A stretch of 64,000 bases of DNA from JALHMI01 sp964598535 (GCA_964598535.1 CAZRCI010000001.1:1-64000), one strand, 5' to 3'; shown: positions 17,134 through 27,392, numbered from the stretch's first letter. The notes: generated from the sequence alone by a model not told the origin. A program made the numbers and translations.

Positions 17134-17285
17134 CAGCCATTGAAGAATTCAACGGGCTGCGACATCGCAGGGATGCGATGGCAAAATAGCGACGCGGGGT
17201 CGTTATTTTGCGAGCCGTGCGGAGCTTGGCTCCGCACTTGGCGAGGTTGAAAAATGTCACGATGGCATTTTTCAACGGGCTGCTA
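17132..17285. repeat. Multi-hairpin dispersed repeat, copy 2
   Basis: About 154 bp related to 3954-4106, starting inside the ilvC stop codon. It preserves CATCGC/GCGATG, the CAAAAT...ATTTTG stem, the central 9-bp hairpin and the final A-tract/T-tract hairpin (17246-17258 with 17264-17276). The central stem here is GTGCGGAGC/GCTCCGCAC (17217-17225 with 17229-17237), so both sides of one base pair changed relative to copy 1. The position suggests a terminator between ilvC and the next gene. Confidence 0.85.
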
Positions 17286-17333
17286 AAGCGGTGCCTCGAA
17301 GGTGCGTGTGTATATTTCACGGGAAACGGTGAC

Positions 17334-17609
17334 ATGACCACGGAAGCTGAATCTCGCCAGTTGTTCGCCGAGCTCAAGGCCGGCGACCGTATCGAGGTCG
17401 AGCACGAAGTGAAGATCGGCTCGTCGAAGTCCTGGACCACGCGCACCGTGGGCACCGTGGAGCATACCGAGCGCCGCCGGCAAGGGCTCCACCATCGCCG
17501 TAATCGCGACGACAAGGTGTTCGCCGACATGATCATCCTGCGGCGCGACGATGGCGAGCAGACGACCGTCACCATGGACGAATTCACCACGCTCCGCAAA
17601 CTGAGCTAG
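17334..17609 (+). CDS. Small soluble protein of unknown function
   Basis: A 91-residue protein beginning MTTEAESRQLFAELKAGDRI. The frame extends upstream into the repeat element, but that part is repeat-derived (it reads MAFFNGLL from the terminal hairpin), so the ATG at 17334 is the sensible start; the ribosome-binding site is weak (GGGAAACGG). The sequence has beta-strand character with alternating charged and hydrophobic residues (RIEVEHEVKIGSSKSWTTRT, then VGTVEHTERRRQGLH), suggesting a small SH3-like barrel. There is no signal peptide or membrane segment. A strong terminator follows, so the gene is probably the last of its unit. No family is recognised. Confidence 0.65.
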   Translation: MTTEAESRQLFAELKAGDRIEVEHEVKIGSSKSWTTRTVGTVEHTERRRQGLHHRRNRDDKVFADMIILRRDDGEQTTVTMDEFTTLRKLS

Positions 17610-17650
17610 CGCGTAACGCATACAGCAATCTTTCCGACCGCCACCACACC

Positions 17651-17686
17651 AAAACCCAGGGAATTCCCCCTGGGTTTTTTCTTTTC
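17651..17686 (+). terminator. Rho-independent terminator
   Basis: AAAACCCAGGG and CCCTGGGTTTT form an 11-bp stem with a short GAATTC-containing loop, followed by a run of Ts (TTTTTTCTTTT). It lies 42 bp after the preceding stop codon. Confidence 0.9.
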
Positions 17687-17702
17687 TCCGCGCCGCGCGC
17701 CG

Positions 17703-17708
17703 TATAAT
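17703..17708 (+). promoter_or_regulatory. Consensus -10 box placed for leaderless transcription
   Basis: A perfect TATAAT ends 6 bp before the ATG at 17715. With the usual 6-7 bp from -10 to the start site, transcription would begin at or next to the A of the start codon, giving a leaderless mRNA. No good -35 is visible at the right distance; the upstream terminator T-run occupies that position. Confidence 0.6.
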
Positions 17709-17714
17709 TTCGCT

Positions 17715-18596
17715 ATGTCCGACACGCCCCTCACTCACGAGCTGCACACGCGTCACGAACGGTCGTTCCATACGAACCGCTTCGTGTATCCGGTGCTCAG
17801 CCGGCGCTCGGGCGGGATCTCGGTCGGTGTGAATCTGAATCCCGACAAGGTCTGTAACTTCGACTGCATCTACTGCCAAGTCGATCGCACCCGGCAGAGC
17901 GAGACGCGGTTCGTGGCCCTGGACCAGTTGCTCGCCGAGCTCGAAGCGATGCTGCGGCTGGTTAGCTCTGGCAAGCTGTTCGAATCGCCCGAGTTCGCCG
18001 GCACGCCGCCGGCGCTGCGGCGTTTGAACGACATCGCTTTCAGCGGCGACGGCGAGCCGACCACCTACAAGAACTTCGACGAGATCATCGCCCGCTGCGC
18101 CGAAATCAAAGCCCGGCTCGGGCTCGACGCCGTCAAGATGGTGCTCATCACCAACGCCAGCATGTTCCACCGCGAGCACGTCGCCCGCGGGCTGGCGATT
18201 CTCGATGCCCACAACGGCGAGATCTGGGCCAAGCTCGAAGCCGGCACCGAGGCCTACTTCAAGCTCGTCGATCGCACGCCAATCCCGTTTCGTCAGATAC
18301 TGGACAACATCGCGGCGGCCGCGCGCGTGCGACCGCTCGTAATTCAATCGCTCTTCATGCGCGTCAACGGAGCCCCGCCCCCCACTGCCGAGCTCGAAGC
18401 GTACTGCGAGCGGCTGAATGAGATTCTCGCCGCGAGTGGACGGATCAAGCTCGTGCAGATTTACACCGTGGCGCGCCGCCCGGCCGAGTCGTACGTCCAG
18501 CCGCTCTTGGACAACGAAGTCGACGCGATCGTCCGGCTCGTCACCGCGCGCACGGGCCTCGCCGCCGCGCCGTTCTACGGCGCGTCAACCGTTTGA
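17715..18596 (+). CDS. Radical SAM protein (COG0731-like)
   Basis: A 293-residue radical S-adenosylmethionine enzyme. The cluster motif is CNFDCIYCQVDRTRQ (CxxxCxxC), preceded by SGGISVGVNLNPDKV, and followed by IAFSGDGEPTTYKNFDEI, the glycine-rich SAM-contact region. Later segments (VKMVLITNASMF, WAKLEAGTEAYFKLVDR) match radical SAM proteins grouped with wybutosine-synthesis-like Fe-S oxidoreductases. The substrate is unknown. No ribosome-binding site precedes the ATG at 17715, consistent with the -10 box directly in front. It ends in a convergent hairpin terminator shared with the lactonase gene. Confidence 0.88.
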   Translation: MSDTPLTHELHTRHERSFHTNRFVYPVLSRRSGGISVGVNLNPDKVCNFDCIYCQVDRTRQSETRFVALDQLLAELEAMLRLVSSGKLFESPEFAGTPPALRRLNDIAFSGDGEPTTYKNFDEIIARCAEIKARLGLDAVKMVLITNASMFHREHVARGLAILDAHNGEIWAKLEAGTEAYFKLVDRTPIPFRQILDNIAAAARVRPLVIQSLFMRVNGAPPPTAELEAYCERLNEILAASGRIKLVQIYTVARRPAESYVQPLLDNEVDAIVRLVTARTGLAAAPFYGASTV

Positions 18597-18621
18597 CGAA
18601 AGCCGTCCGGAGTTTCGCGAA

Positions 18622-18651
18622 AGAGGAACGCCGCCAACAGGCGTTCCCTCT
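18622..18651. terminator. Hairpin between convergent genes, likely bidirectional terminator
   Basis: AGAGGAACGCC (18622-18632) pairs with GGCGTTCCCTCT (18640-18651) with a single bulge and a 7-nt loop. It lies between the radical SAM stop (18596) and the lactonase stop (18659). The T-run is short on both strands. Confidence 0.6.
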
Positions 18652-18658
18652 TGCCGGT

Positions 18659-19690
18659 TTACGGTTTTGAAAACACGTGATAACCGGGCGTCGCCAGCTC
18701 GCACGCGTACAACCCAAACTTGTCGGCTTCGCTCCCCGGCCCGCGCGGCGCGGCCGCGGTAACGTACAGCCTGTGCGCATGCTCGCCAACACCGAACACG
18801 CAGTTCGTCGGATCTCCCGGCGTGGGCAGAAAGGCCAGCTGCTCGCCCGTCGGGCCGAACACGTAAATGCCCGCCTCGTCGTCGCTGCCGGCCGTGGCAT
18901 AAATGTTCCCCTCGCGATCGAGCGTCATCCCATCGATCCCGCGCTTGCGCGGTCCAAAGTCGAATAGCAGCCGTTTGCCCACGAGCGTGCCGTCAGCCGC
19001 CATGTCGAACGCCAGCAACGTATGCGCGCCCAGGGGGTCGCTATTGTGATCGGCCACGTACACGGTCTTTTGATCCGGTGCTACAAGAATACCGTTCGGC
19101 TTTTCGACCTCGCGCGTGGCGATCGACACCTTGCCGCCCGGATGCACCAGAAACACGCCTTCAAAATCCAAATCTCGCGATTCGCCGCCCACGTACCGTG
19201 GATCGGTAAAGTACACGTCGCCCCGTTCGGTGATCGCCAGATCGTTCGGGCTGTTGAATTTCTTTCCCTGATAGCCTTCGGCCAGTGAGCGAACCGTGCC
19301 GTTGGGCTCGGTGATCGAGATCCGCCGCTTGCCGCCTGGGCCGGCGCCTTCGCAAGCCACGAGCCGCCCGCGGGGGTCGAACATCAGGCCGTTCGCCTTG
19401 CCGCTGGGGTCGCGAAACACGCTGACCGCCTTCGTCGCCGGATCGTATTTCATGATCCGGTTGCCGATGTCCGAGAAGAGCAGGGTACCGTCCGCCGCGG
19501 GCGCGGGCCCCTCGGTAAACTCGCCTTCCATCCACAGCGGCACGAGCTTCGTAGCCGGCGGCACGAGGCGCGCCTGGGCTGTCGGTTTGAAGTTCGGATG
19601 CGGCTTCTCGCCCGCCCATCCGGACGACAGCCCCCCGCACACAACAATCCCGGCCACGGCCCACGCTAAACTCGATACGATTCGTCCCAT
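18659..19690 (-). CDS. Exported SMP-30/gluconolactonase-family protein
   Basis: A 343-residue secreted six-bladed beta-propeller. The ATG at 19690 has GGAG 9 bp upstream and starts a signal peptide (MGRIVSSLAWAVAGIVVCGG, ending GWAGEKPHP). The family signature includes EFTEGPAPAADGTLLFSDIG, GLMFDPRGRLVACEG, NSPNDLAITERGDVYFTDPR and RGIDGMTLDREGNIYAT, which supply the metal-ligand Glu, Asn and Asp positions of SMP-30 lactonases. The activity is probably sugar lactone hydrolysis in the periplasm; the exact substrate cannot be read from sequence. It is transcribed alone, convergent with the radical SAM gene. Confidence 0.88.
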   Translation of the reverse strand: MGRIVSSLAWAVAGIVVCGGLSSGWAGEKPHPNFKPTAQARLVPPATKLVPLWMEGEFTEGPAPAADGTLLFSDIGNRIMKYDPATKAVSVFRDPSGKANGLMFDPRGRLVACEGAGPGGKRRISITEPNGTVRSLAEGYQGKKFNSPNDLAITERGDVYFTDPRYVGGESRDLDFEGVFLVHPGGKVSIATREVEKPNGILVAPDQKTVYVADHNSDPLGAHTLLAFDMAADGTLVGKRLLFDFGPRKRGIDGMTLDREGNIYATAGSDDEAGIYVFGPTGEQLAFLPTPGDPTNCVFGVGEHAHRLYVTAAAPRGPGSEADKFGLYACELATPGYHVFSKP

Positions 19691-20069
19691 GCTGCAATCT
19701 CCAAGGAGGTAACGCCGTCCCGTGAACTTTCCGGCGCTCGTCAATTGTGCGCCGCCCGCAGGCCACGGAGCAAGCGCCGCCCGAAAGGCCCGCCGGATGA
19801 ATCGCCTGAAAACTCCCACAACGGCATGCCTCTGCTAGATGGTTGCGGCAATGGCGCCGGGGGCCTTGCCTGGCCCAGCGGGCCGCGGGCCATCACAACC
19901 GCCACAACCCCTCCGGCCCCGACCCATGCCCGCCTGGGCTGGCCGGCAAAGTTTCCGGGAAATTCAACCCCGTGGCGTAAGGTTGAAGCGGTAGTCCCCG
20001 GCAAATGCCTCGTTCTCGCACTCCGGGGGGCGTTGCGTTCGCTCAACCATATGCGGTGGTGTCACTCTC
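19691..20069. other. Divergent intergenic region, no gene seen
   Basis: 379 bp between the lactonase start and the membrane protein start. Open frames here are short or continue from neighbours and lack a ribosome-binding site. No strong promoter boxes or hairpins were recognised; both promoters should lie here. Confidence 0.4.
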
Positions 20070-21500
20070 GTGGATATTGTCCTGCTTGCCGTCGGTCTTA
20101 TCGTTGTCGCCGCTTGGACGGCGCCGATCATGATTCGTGGCGGGCTCGTGGCCACGATGCTGCTCCTGCTTCTGGCCGGAAGCTGCTTTGGCCATCCGTT
20201 CTTCCACATCGCCACGGGCGCTCTCCCGCTCACCAGCGACCGCATCCTACTCATCCTCCTAGTCGGGCAATACCTGGTCTATCGCCGCTGGGGGCTCACC
20301 GACAGCAAGCCGCTGGCCAAAGTCGACCTGCTGCTTGCGGCATTCTTGCTGATGCTGACGCTGAGCACCTTCACGCACGACTTCCGCATCGACCGCTGGT
20401 GGCCCCTGGCCATGCTGATCATCTCCTGGCTGATGCCGGCGGCAGTGTACTGGATCGCGCGCGAAACGCGGTTCAAGGAAAACGCCGCGTGGTGGATTCT
20501 CGGCTGCTTCGCCGTATTTGGTTTGTACTTGTGCGTCACGGCGGTTGCCGAAACGCACGGCCGCTTTAAGTTCGTATTTCCCCGTTATATTGGCGCGCCC
20601 GAGCACTTCGAGTTCTTCGGACGCGGCCGCGGGCCGTTTTTGAATCCCGTGGCCAACGGCATCGTGCAGTGCATCGGCCTTTGCTCCGCGCTGTTGTGGT
20701 GGCCGCGTCTTTCGCGCCGCTGGCAGCTCGTGCTGCTGGCGACCGTGCCGATCTATGCCTGGGGGATCTACAGCACGCTCACGCGCAGCGTTTGGATGGG
20801 CGCTTTTTGCGGGCTGCTGGTCGTGGTCGGACTTTCCACGCCCCGCGCGTGGCGCGGCGTGGTCGTCGGCGGCGCGGTGTTCGCCACCGTGCTCGGCGCG
20901 GCCGTGTTTTGGGAAAGCCTGCTCACGTTCAAGCGTGACAAAGATCTCGACGCCGAGCTGACCGCCGAAAGTGCCAAGCTGCGTCCGATCCTGGCCACCG
21001 TCGCCTGGCATATGTTCCTCGACCGCCCACTGTTGGGCTGCGGCTTTGCCCAGTATCGCGAGGTGATGCCCGAATACCTGGCCGACCGCTCGACCGAGCT
21101 GCCGCTCGCGAAAGTCCGGCCTTACGTGCAGCACAACGCGTTGCTCGCGCTGCTCACCGAGACGGGATTGGTCGGCGCCGGGCTCTGGACGGCCGTACTC
21201 GCGGCCTGGGCCTGGCAGGCCTTCACACTGTGGCGCGCCGACGGACTGCCGGTCTGGGAACAGCAACTCGGCCTGCTCCTGCTCGCCACGCTCGCCATCT
21301 ATTTGCCTAACGCCATGTTTCACGATGTCTCGCTTGTGCCGATGGTCAATCCATTCTTGTTCTTCCTGGGCGGAACGGTCGTGGGGCTCGCGCTCAAGGA
21401 ACGCGCCGCCGGCGCGACCGCCGGCGTGCGTGGCGCGCTCGTGCCGTGGTGGTGGCGCCATCGACTCCTTCATCACGCTCCCGGCCAAGCCGGAAACTGA
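20070..21500 (+). CDS. O-antigen ligase/polymerase-like multi-pass membrane protein
   Basis: A 476-residue inner-membrane protein with about 10-12 hydrophobic segments. It starts with a GTG (MDIVLLAVGLIVVAAWTAPI) at 20070. The central part has TRSVWMGAFCGLLVVVGL and later LDRPLLGCGFAQYREVMPEY plus YVQHNALLALLTETGLVGAG, a pattern typical of the Wzy/WaaL superfamily (a periplasmic loop with conserved H-N-x-x-L and E-x-G-x-x-G). The product most likely joins or polymerises exopolysaccharide or O-antigen repeats. An FkbM methyltransferase gene follows 45 bp later, which fits surface-polysaccharide modification. No classical ribosome-binding site precedes the GTG, so the exact start is uncertain. 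Confidence 0.82.
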   Translation: MDIVLLAVGLIVVAAWTAPIMIRGGLVATMLLLLLAGSCFGHPFFHIATGALPLTSDRILLILLVGQYLVYRRWGLTDSKPLAKVDLLLAAFLLMLTLSTFTHDFRIDRWWPLAMLIISWLMPAAVYWIARETRFKENAAWWILGCFAVFGLYLCVTAVAETHGRFKFVFPRYIGAPEHFEFFGRGRGPFLNPVANGIVQCIGLCSALLWWPRLSRRWQLVLLATVPIYAWGIYSTLTRSVWMGAFCGLLVVVGLSTPRAWRGVVVGGAVFATVLGAAVFWESLLTFKRDKDLDAELTAESAKLRPILATVAWHMFLDRPLLGCGFAQYREVMPEYLADRSTELPLAKVRPYVQHNALLALLTETGLVGAGLWTAVLAAWAWQAFTLWRADGLPVWEQQLGLLLLATLAIYLPNAMFHDVSLVPMVNPFLFFLGGTVVGLALKERAAGATAGVRGALVPWWWRHRLLHHAPGQAGN

Positions 21501-21545
21501 CCGAATACCAATCACCAGCCACGTGAATTCGAGGGTCTCTCCGCG

Positions 21546-22385
21546 ATGATCGAAAAGCTCCGCAACTTCGGCAAACGCACCTTGCGCCGCTGGCCCCGCG
21601 CCTACTTGACCGCCAAGCGCTGGTTTGGAACCTCGACCTACTGGCTCGGCGTGCCGCACGATCGCGACTTCACGTTCTTTCGCAACTTTGAGGGCCGCGA
21701 AGGGCTCGTCGTCGACATCGGCGCGAACACCGGCCAATCGGCTCGCTCGATTCGCATTTTCAACCGCTCGCTGGAAATCCTCTCGTTCGAGCCGAACCGT
21801 CTGCTCGAGCCCGAGCTCGCCGCCACGCGCTCGCTATTAGGTCCCGGCTTCGACTATCGGATGGTCGGCCTCGGTCGCCGGCAACAGATGCTCACGCTCT
21901 ATTGTCCGGTGGCCAGCGGCACGCCGCTGTCTCCTTGGGCCACGGCCGATCGCGCCTCGCTCGAACACAATCGCCCGGCGATCGAGCGCGAGGTCGGAAT
22001 CCAGGTCAGCGTGACGACGGTCCCCATCGAGATTCGCCGGTTCGACGACCTGGGGCTCAGGCCCACGGCCGTGAAAATCGACGTCGAGGGGCTGGAGCTC
22101 GACGTGCTCGACGGCATGCGCGAAACCCTAGCCGCGGCCGAACCGATCCTGATGATCGAATGCAGCGAGCACACGCCCGACGCCGTGGCGCTATTGGCCG
22201 AGTACGGTTATCGCACGTACGCTTACGATCCGCACAAGAACACGCTCCGCGAGACCACGGCGCCGGCCGACTCGACGAATTACTTCGCCTGCACGCCCAC
22301 GGCCATCGATCGGCTCACCGCGGGCTCGCGGTTGCGCGTGCTGCGCGCCGGGGTCGAAGACCCAACGTTCCCACTGGCCGTCTAA
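21546..22385 (+). CDS. FkbM family SAM-dependent methyltransferase
   Basis: A 279-residue methyltransferase, probably acting on a hydroxyl of a sugar or polysaccharide. The SAM-binding segment is LVVDIGANTGQSARSIR, followed by EILSFEPNRLLEPEL; the FkbM domain core continues with TAVKIDVEGLELDVLDGM and EPILMIECSEH. The N-terminal 45 residues are basic and aromatic (RRWPRAYLTAKRWFG) and could associate with membrane. The ATG at 21546 has GAGGG about 11 bp upstream. It follows the O-antigen-ligase-like gene closely, so the two probably form an operon. Confidence 0.9.
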   Translation: MIEKLRNFGKRTLRRWPRAYLTAKRWFGTSTYWLGVPHDRDFTFFRNFEGREGLVVDIGANTGQSARSIRIFNRSLEILSFEPNRLLEPELAATRSLLGPGFDYRMVGLGRRQQMLTLYCPVASGTPLSPWATADRASLEHNRPAIEREVGIQVSVTTVPIEIRRFDDLGLRPTAVKIDVEGLELDVLDGMRETLAAAEPILMIECSEHTPDAVALLAEYGYRTYAYDPHKNTLRETTAPADSTNYFACTPTAIDRLTAGSRLRVLRAGVEDPTFPLAV

Positions 22386-22396
22386 CGCCCATCCGG

Positions 22397-24106
<1,710 letters not shown>

Positions 24107-24248
24107 GCCGTCCGCCTGGCGGTTTGGTGAGAGCGCGTGCGGCGACGGCGTTTTGTGCTATTCCCGGCCGCCGCAGGCTGATAGTCTACTGGCTACAGCC
24201 CACCGCGAATACTGACCACCCATTGCCGACCAGAAGGTGCCAAGCATC

Positions 24249-24788
24249 ATGGCCAAAAACCGCAAAGCCGAAGTGGACGCCGTCCTGCCGACCATCGATT
24301 TCGCCAACCACGCCTACCAGCTCGAGCTGGACACGAGCGAAGGCAAAATCCTGCTCGATCTGTTGCCGCAGGTGGCGCCCGGCCATGTGAAGAACATCCT
24401 CGCGCTGGCCAAGATCGGCTACTACGACGGGCTGACGTTTCATCGCGTGATCAGCGGCTTCATGATCCAGGGCGGCTGTCCCGAGGGAACCGGCACCGGC
24501 GGGCCCGGTTACACGATCCGGGCCGAGTTCAATCCCACGTCGCACGAGCCCGGCGTGTTGTCGATGGCCCGCACCAACGACCCCAACTCGGCCGGTTCGC
24601 AGTTCTTTATCTGCTTGGAGCGCGTGCCGCACCTCGACAATCAGTACACCGCCTTCGGCAAGACGGCCGATGCCGAGAGCCTGGCCACGGTGCGCAAGAT
24701 CGGCGCCGTGAAGACCGGGCCACAAGATCGCCCGGTGAAGCCCGTCACCATCACCAAGGCCACGGTCATCGAAAAGCCGAAAGGCTGA
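24249..24788 (+). CDS. Peptidyl-prolyl cis-trans isomerase, cyclophilin type
   Basis: A 179-residue cytoplasmic cyclophilin catalysing proline isomerisation during protein folding. Motifs are DTSEGKILLDLLPQVAPGHV, then YYDGLTFHRVISGFMIQGG (catalytic Arg in FHRV and Gln in MIQGG), LSMARTNDPNSAGSQFFIC and LDNQYTAFGKT. The usual bacterial TGxGGPG is seen as GTGTGGPGYTI. There is no signal peptide. The ATG at 24249 is preceded by AGAAGG at 24232-24237; a GTG overlapping that site is a less likely start. A GC-rich hairpin follows the stop. Confidence 0.95.
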   Translation: MAKNRKAEVDAVLPTIDFANHAYQLELDTSEGKILLDLLPQVAPGHVKNILALAKIGYYDGLTFHRVISGFMIQGGCPEGTGTGGPGYTIRAEFNPTSHEPGVLSMARTNDPNSAGSQFFICLERVPHLDNQYTAFGKTADAESLATVRKIGAVKTGPQDRPVKPVTITKATVIEKPKG

Positions 24789-24812
24789 CGGCCGAGGGGC
24801 GCCTTCGTTTAG

Positions 24813-24840
24813 CGGCCCGTTGAAATCGCGCGACGGGCCG
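24813..24840. terminator. Hairpin after cyclophilin gene, short relative of the dispersed repeat
   Basis: CGGCCCGT (24813-24820) pairs with ACGGGCCG (24833-24840), loop containing TGAAATC. The arms and the CCCGTTGAAA core resemble the first hairpin of the multi-hairpin repeat. It starts 24 bp after the stop codon. There is no T-run, so terminator activity is uncertain. Confidence 0.5.
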
Positions 24841-24894
24841 CATCGCCGCGGGACGTGCCATCGGCCCAGGTGCACAACGCTTGCGTGTGCGCCC

Positions 24895-24960
24895 TTACAG
24901 GCTCAGAATCAACACGCCCAGCGCGATGAACACGGTTCGGGCGATTTGTTCGTGGCGCAT
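24895..24960 (-). CDS. Possible 21-residue membrane peptide
   Basis: A very short frame, MRHEQIARTVFIALGV followed by five mostly hydrophobic residues and a stop. It has a basic N-terminus and one hydrophobic helix of about 12-13 residues, like small membrane peptides, with AGGATT about 9 bp before the ATG. It lies in the 532-bp gap between the cyclophilin and transketolase genes, where no other gene is seen. The rest of this gap (24961-25187) shows no convincing frame. Chance cannot be excluded at this length. Confidence 0.3.
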   Translation of the reverse strand: MRHEQIARTVFIALGVLILSL

Positions 24961-25187
24961 GCGGGTGAATCCTAGCCGAACGAAAGAAGAGTCGAAGCTT
25001 TGCGAGCCATAGATCGGCCGCCGTGCGGCCCACGCTTGAGCCGTTCTCCGAAAAACAGGCTGCTAGCCCTGCTGGCTAGGACACCGGAAAGCCGGCTTGC
25101 CACCCCCGGGCGGCGTGCCTGCCGCTCCTCACGAAAGACTCACAATAACCGTGGCTTTTTCGGCCCCTGGTCCGCGCCGCCGGCTCG

Positions 25188-25216
25188 TTGACGCTGGGCT
25201 TACCCGCCCCTAAACT
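25188..25216 (+). promoter_or_regulatory. Sigma-70-type promoter for transketolase
   Basis: TTGACG and TAAACT with exactly 17 bp between them. Transcription should start near 25223, giving a leader of about 98 nt before the transketolase ATG at 25321. Confidence 0.65.
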
Positions 25217-25320
25217 CAGCGGTTTACTTGAAGCACAAGAGCCGCACATGGGGTGTGGCTGGCGGCACACCGGTTTGTCGCCAAACCAAGACCTTTCTCT
25301 ACTCCACCCGAATTATCTGC

Positions 25321-27392
25321 ATGTCCAGACAAACGACTACCAGCAAGCCGCAGGGAACCGTCGAGCAGCTTGCCATCAATACGATTCGCACCCTCTCGAT
25401 GGACGCGGTGCAGAAGGCCAATAGCGGCCATCCCGGCACGCCCATGGCCCTGGCGCCGTTGGCCTATACGCTTTGGAACGAGGTGCTACGTTACGACCCG
25501 AAGCATCCCCTGTGGCCCGGTCGCGACCGGTTCGTGCTCTCCTGCGGCCACGCCTCGATGCTGCTGTACAGCGTCCTGCACCTGGCCGGGATCGAGCAGT
25601 ATCAGGACGGCCGCCCGACCGGCGAGCTGGCCGTCACGCTCGACCAGCTCAAACAGTTTCGTCAACTGCATAGCCGTTGCCCGGGCCATCCCGAACATTT
25701 TGAAACGACGGGTGTCGAGACCACGACCGGCCCGCTCGGACAGGGCTGCGGTAACAGCGTCGGCATGGCGATTGCGCAGCGCTGGCTGGCGACCCATTTC
25801 NNNNNNNNNNCTTCGAGCTGTTCGACTACAACGTCTACGCCGTATGCAGCGACGGCGACCTGATGGAGGGCGTGGCCAATGAAGCCGCCTCGCTCGCCGG
25901 CCATCTGAAGCTCTCGAATCTCTGTTGGATCTACGACGACAACACGATCACGATCGAAGGGCACACGAACCTCGCCTTCAGCGAGGACAAGGCCACGCGG
26001 TTCCGCGGCCTCGGATGGCACGTCGTCGAAGTGGCCGACATCAACGATCTGGCCGCGCTACGCAAAGCCTACCAGTCGTTCCAAGAAACCGCCGACAAGC
26101 CCACACTGATCATCGTCCACTCGATCATCGGTTACGGCGCGCCCGACAAGCAAAACACCGAACACGCGCACGGCTCTCCGCTGGGCGACGACGAGATCCG
26201 CAAGGCCAAGGCGTTCTACGGCTGGCCCGAGGACGAGAAATTCCTCGTGCCCGACGAAGTGCGGAAGAACTTTGCAGAGGGGCTAGTCGCTCGCGGCGCG
26301 AAGCTCCATGCCGACTGGCAGCAGAAGTTCGAGGTCTACGCCAAGCAGTATCCCGAACTAGCCGCCGAGTGGCGGTTGATGGCCGAACGCGCGCTGCCCG
26401 CGGGCTGGGACAAAGCTATCCGCGACTATCCGGCCGACGCCAAGGGCGTGGCCAGCCGCAAGTCGTCGGGCGAGGTGCTCAACGACGTGGCCCAGAACGT
26501 TCCCTGGCTGATCGGCGGTTCGGCCGATCTCGCCCCCTCGACGCTCACCACGATCAAGGGCAGCGACTCGTTTCAAAGCGATTCGCCCGGCGGGCGCAAC
26601 TTTCATTTCGGCATCCGCGAACACGGCATGGCCGCGGCGCTCAACGGCATGGCCCTCTCCAACGTGCGGGCGTACGGCGCGACGTTCTTCGTATTCAGCG
26701 ATTACCTGCGACCGTCGATGCGGCTCAGCGCGCTGATGCAGTTGCCCGTGATCTATATCTTCACGCACGATTCGATCGGCGTGGGCGAGGACGGCCCGAC
26801 GCACGAACCGGTCGAGCACCTGGCCGCCGCGCGATCGATCCCCAATTTGTACGTTGTCCGCCCCGGCGACGCCAACGAGGTGGCCGCGGCCTGGCGGGCG
26901 ATCATGCCGCTCAAGAAGACCCCCGTGGCGCTCGTGCTCACGCGGCAAAACCTGCCCACGCTCGACCGCGCGAAGTACGCCTCGGCCGAGGGCGTGCTGC
27001 GGGGCGGATACGTCCTGGCCGATGCCCGGCCCGGCACGCGGCCCGATATCATCCTGATCGGTACCGGCAGCGAGGTTGGCGTTTGCGTCGCGGCCTACGA
27101 AACGCTCGTCGCCGCGGGCGTCAATGCTCGCGTGGTAAGCTTGCCCTGTTGGGAGCTGTTCGAGGCCCAGGATCAGGCTTATCGCGACAGCGTTCTGCCG
27201 CCGGCCGTGACCAAACGCGTCGCTTGCGAAGCGGGCATCGTCCAAGGCTGGGAGCGCTACCTGGGTACAAACGGCCGCTTTGTCGGCATGACCGGGTACG
27301 GCGCCTCGGCCCCGGGCGAGCTGCTTTTCAAGCACTTTGGCATCACGGCGGAACGCGTCGTCGAAGAGGCCCAAGCGTTGCTCAAGAGCTAA
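25321..27392 (+). CDS. tkt: Transketolase, interrupted by an assembly gap
   Basis: A thiamine-diphosphate enzyme moving two-carbon units in the pentose phosphate/Calvin pathway. The first part (frame of 25321) carries GHPGTPMALAPLAYTLWNE, DRFVLSCGHASMLLYS and GPLGQGCGNSVGMAIAQRW. After 10 Ns (25801-25810) the protein continues in another frame with FELFDYNVYAVCSDGDLMEG (the ThDP/Mg motif), FGIREHGMAAALNGMALS, YGATFFVFSDYLRPSMRLS and HDSIGVGEDGPTHEPVEHLA. The frame change is explained by a wrongly sized gap: 11 missing bases would restore one frame of about 690 residues, the normal family length. The ATG at 25321 has no strong ribosome-binding site. Confidence 0.95.
25801..25810. other. Scaffold gap (10 Ns)
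   Basis: Ten ambiguous bases within the transketolase gene. Codons before and after are in different frames (frame of 25798 before, frame of 25812 after). A true gap of 11 bases, or another length leaving remainder 2 modulo 3, would keep the frame. About four residues are missing, as expected between THF and FELFDY in transketolases. Confidence 0.95.

Noticed and set aside
19745..20569. Plus-strand frame of 274 codons before the O-antigen-ligase-like gene
   Set aside because: It overlaps the start of the membrane protein in another frame, has no ribosome-binding site and is rich in Arg, Pro and His like other shadows here.
25321..27392. Transketolase as a frameshifted pseudogene
   Set aside because: The frame changes exactly at the N-gap, and all motifs are intact on both sides. 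A gap of the wrong size explains it fully.
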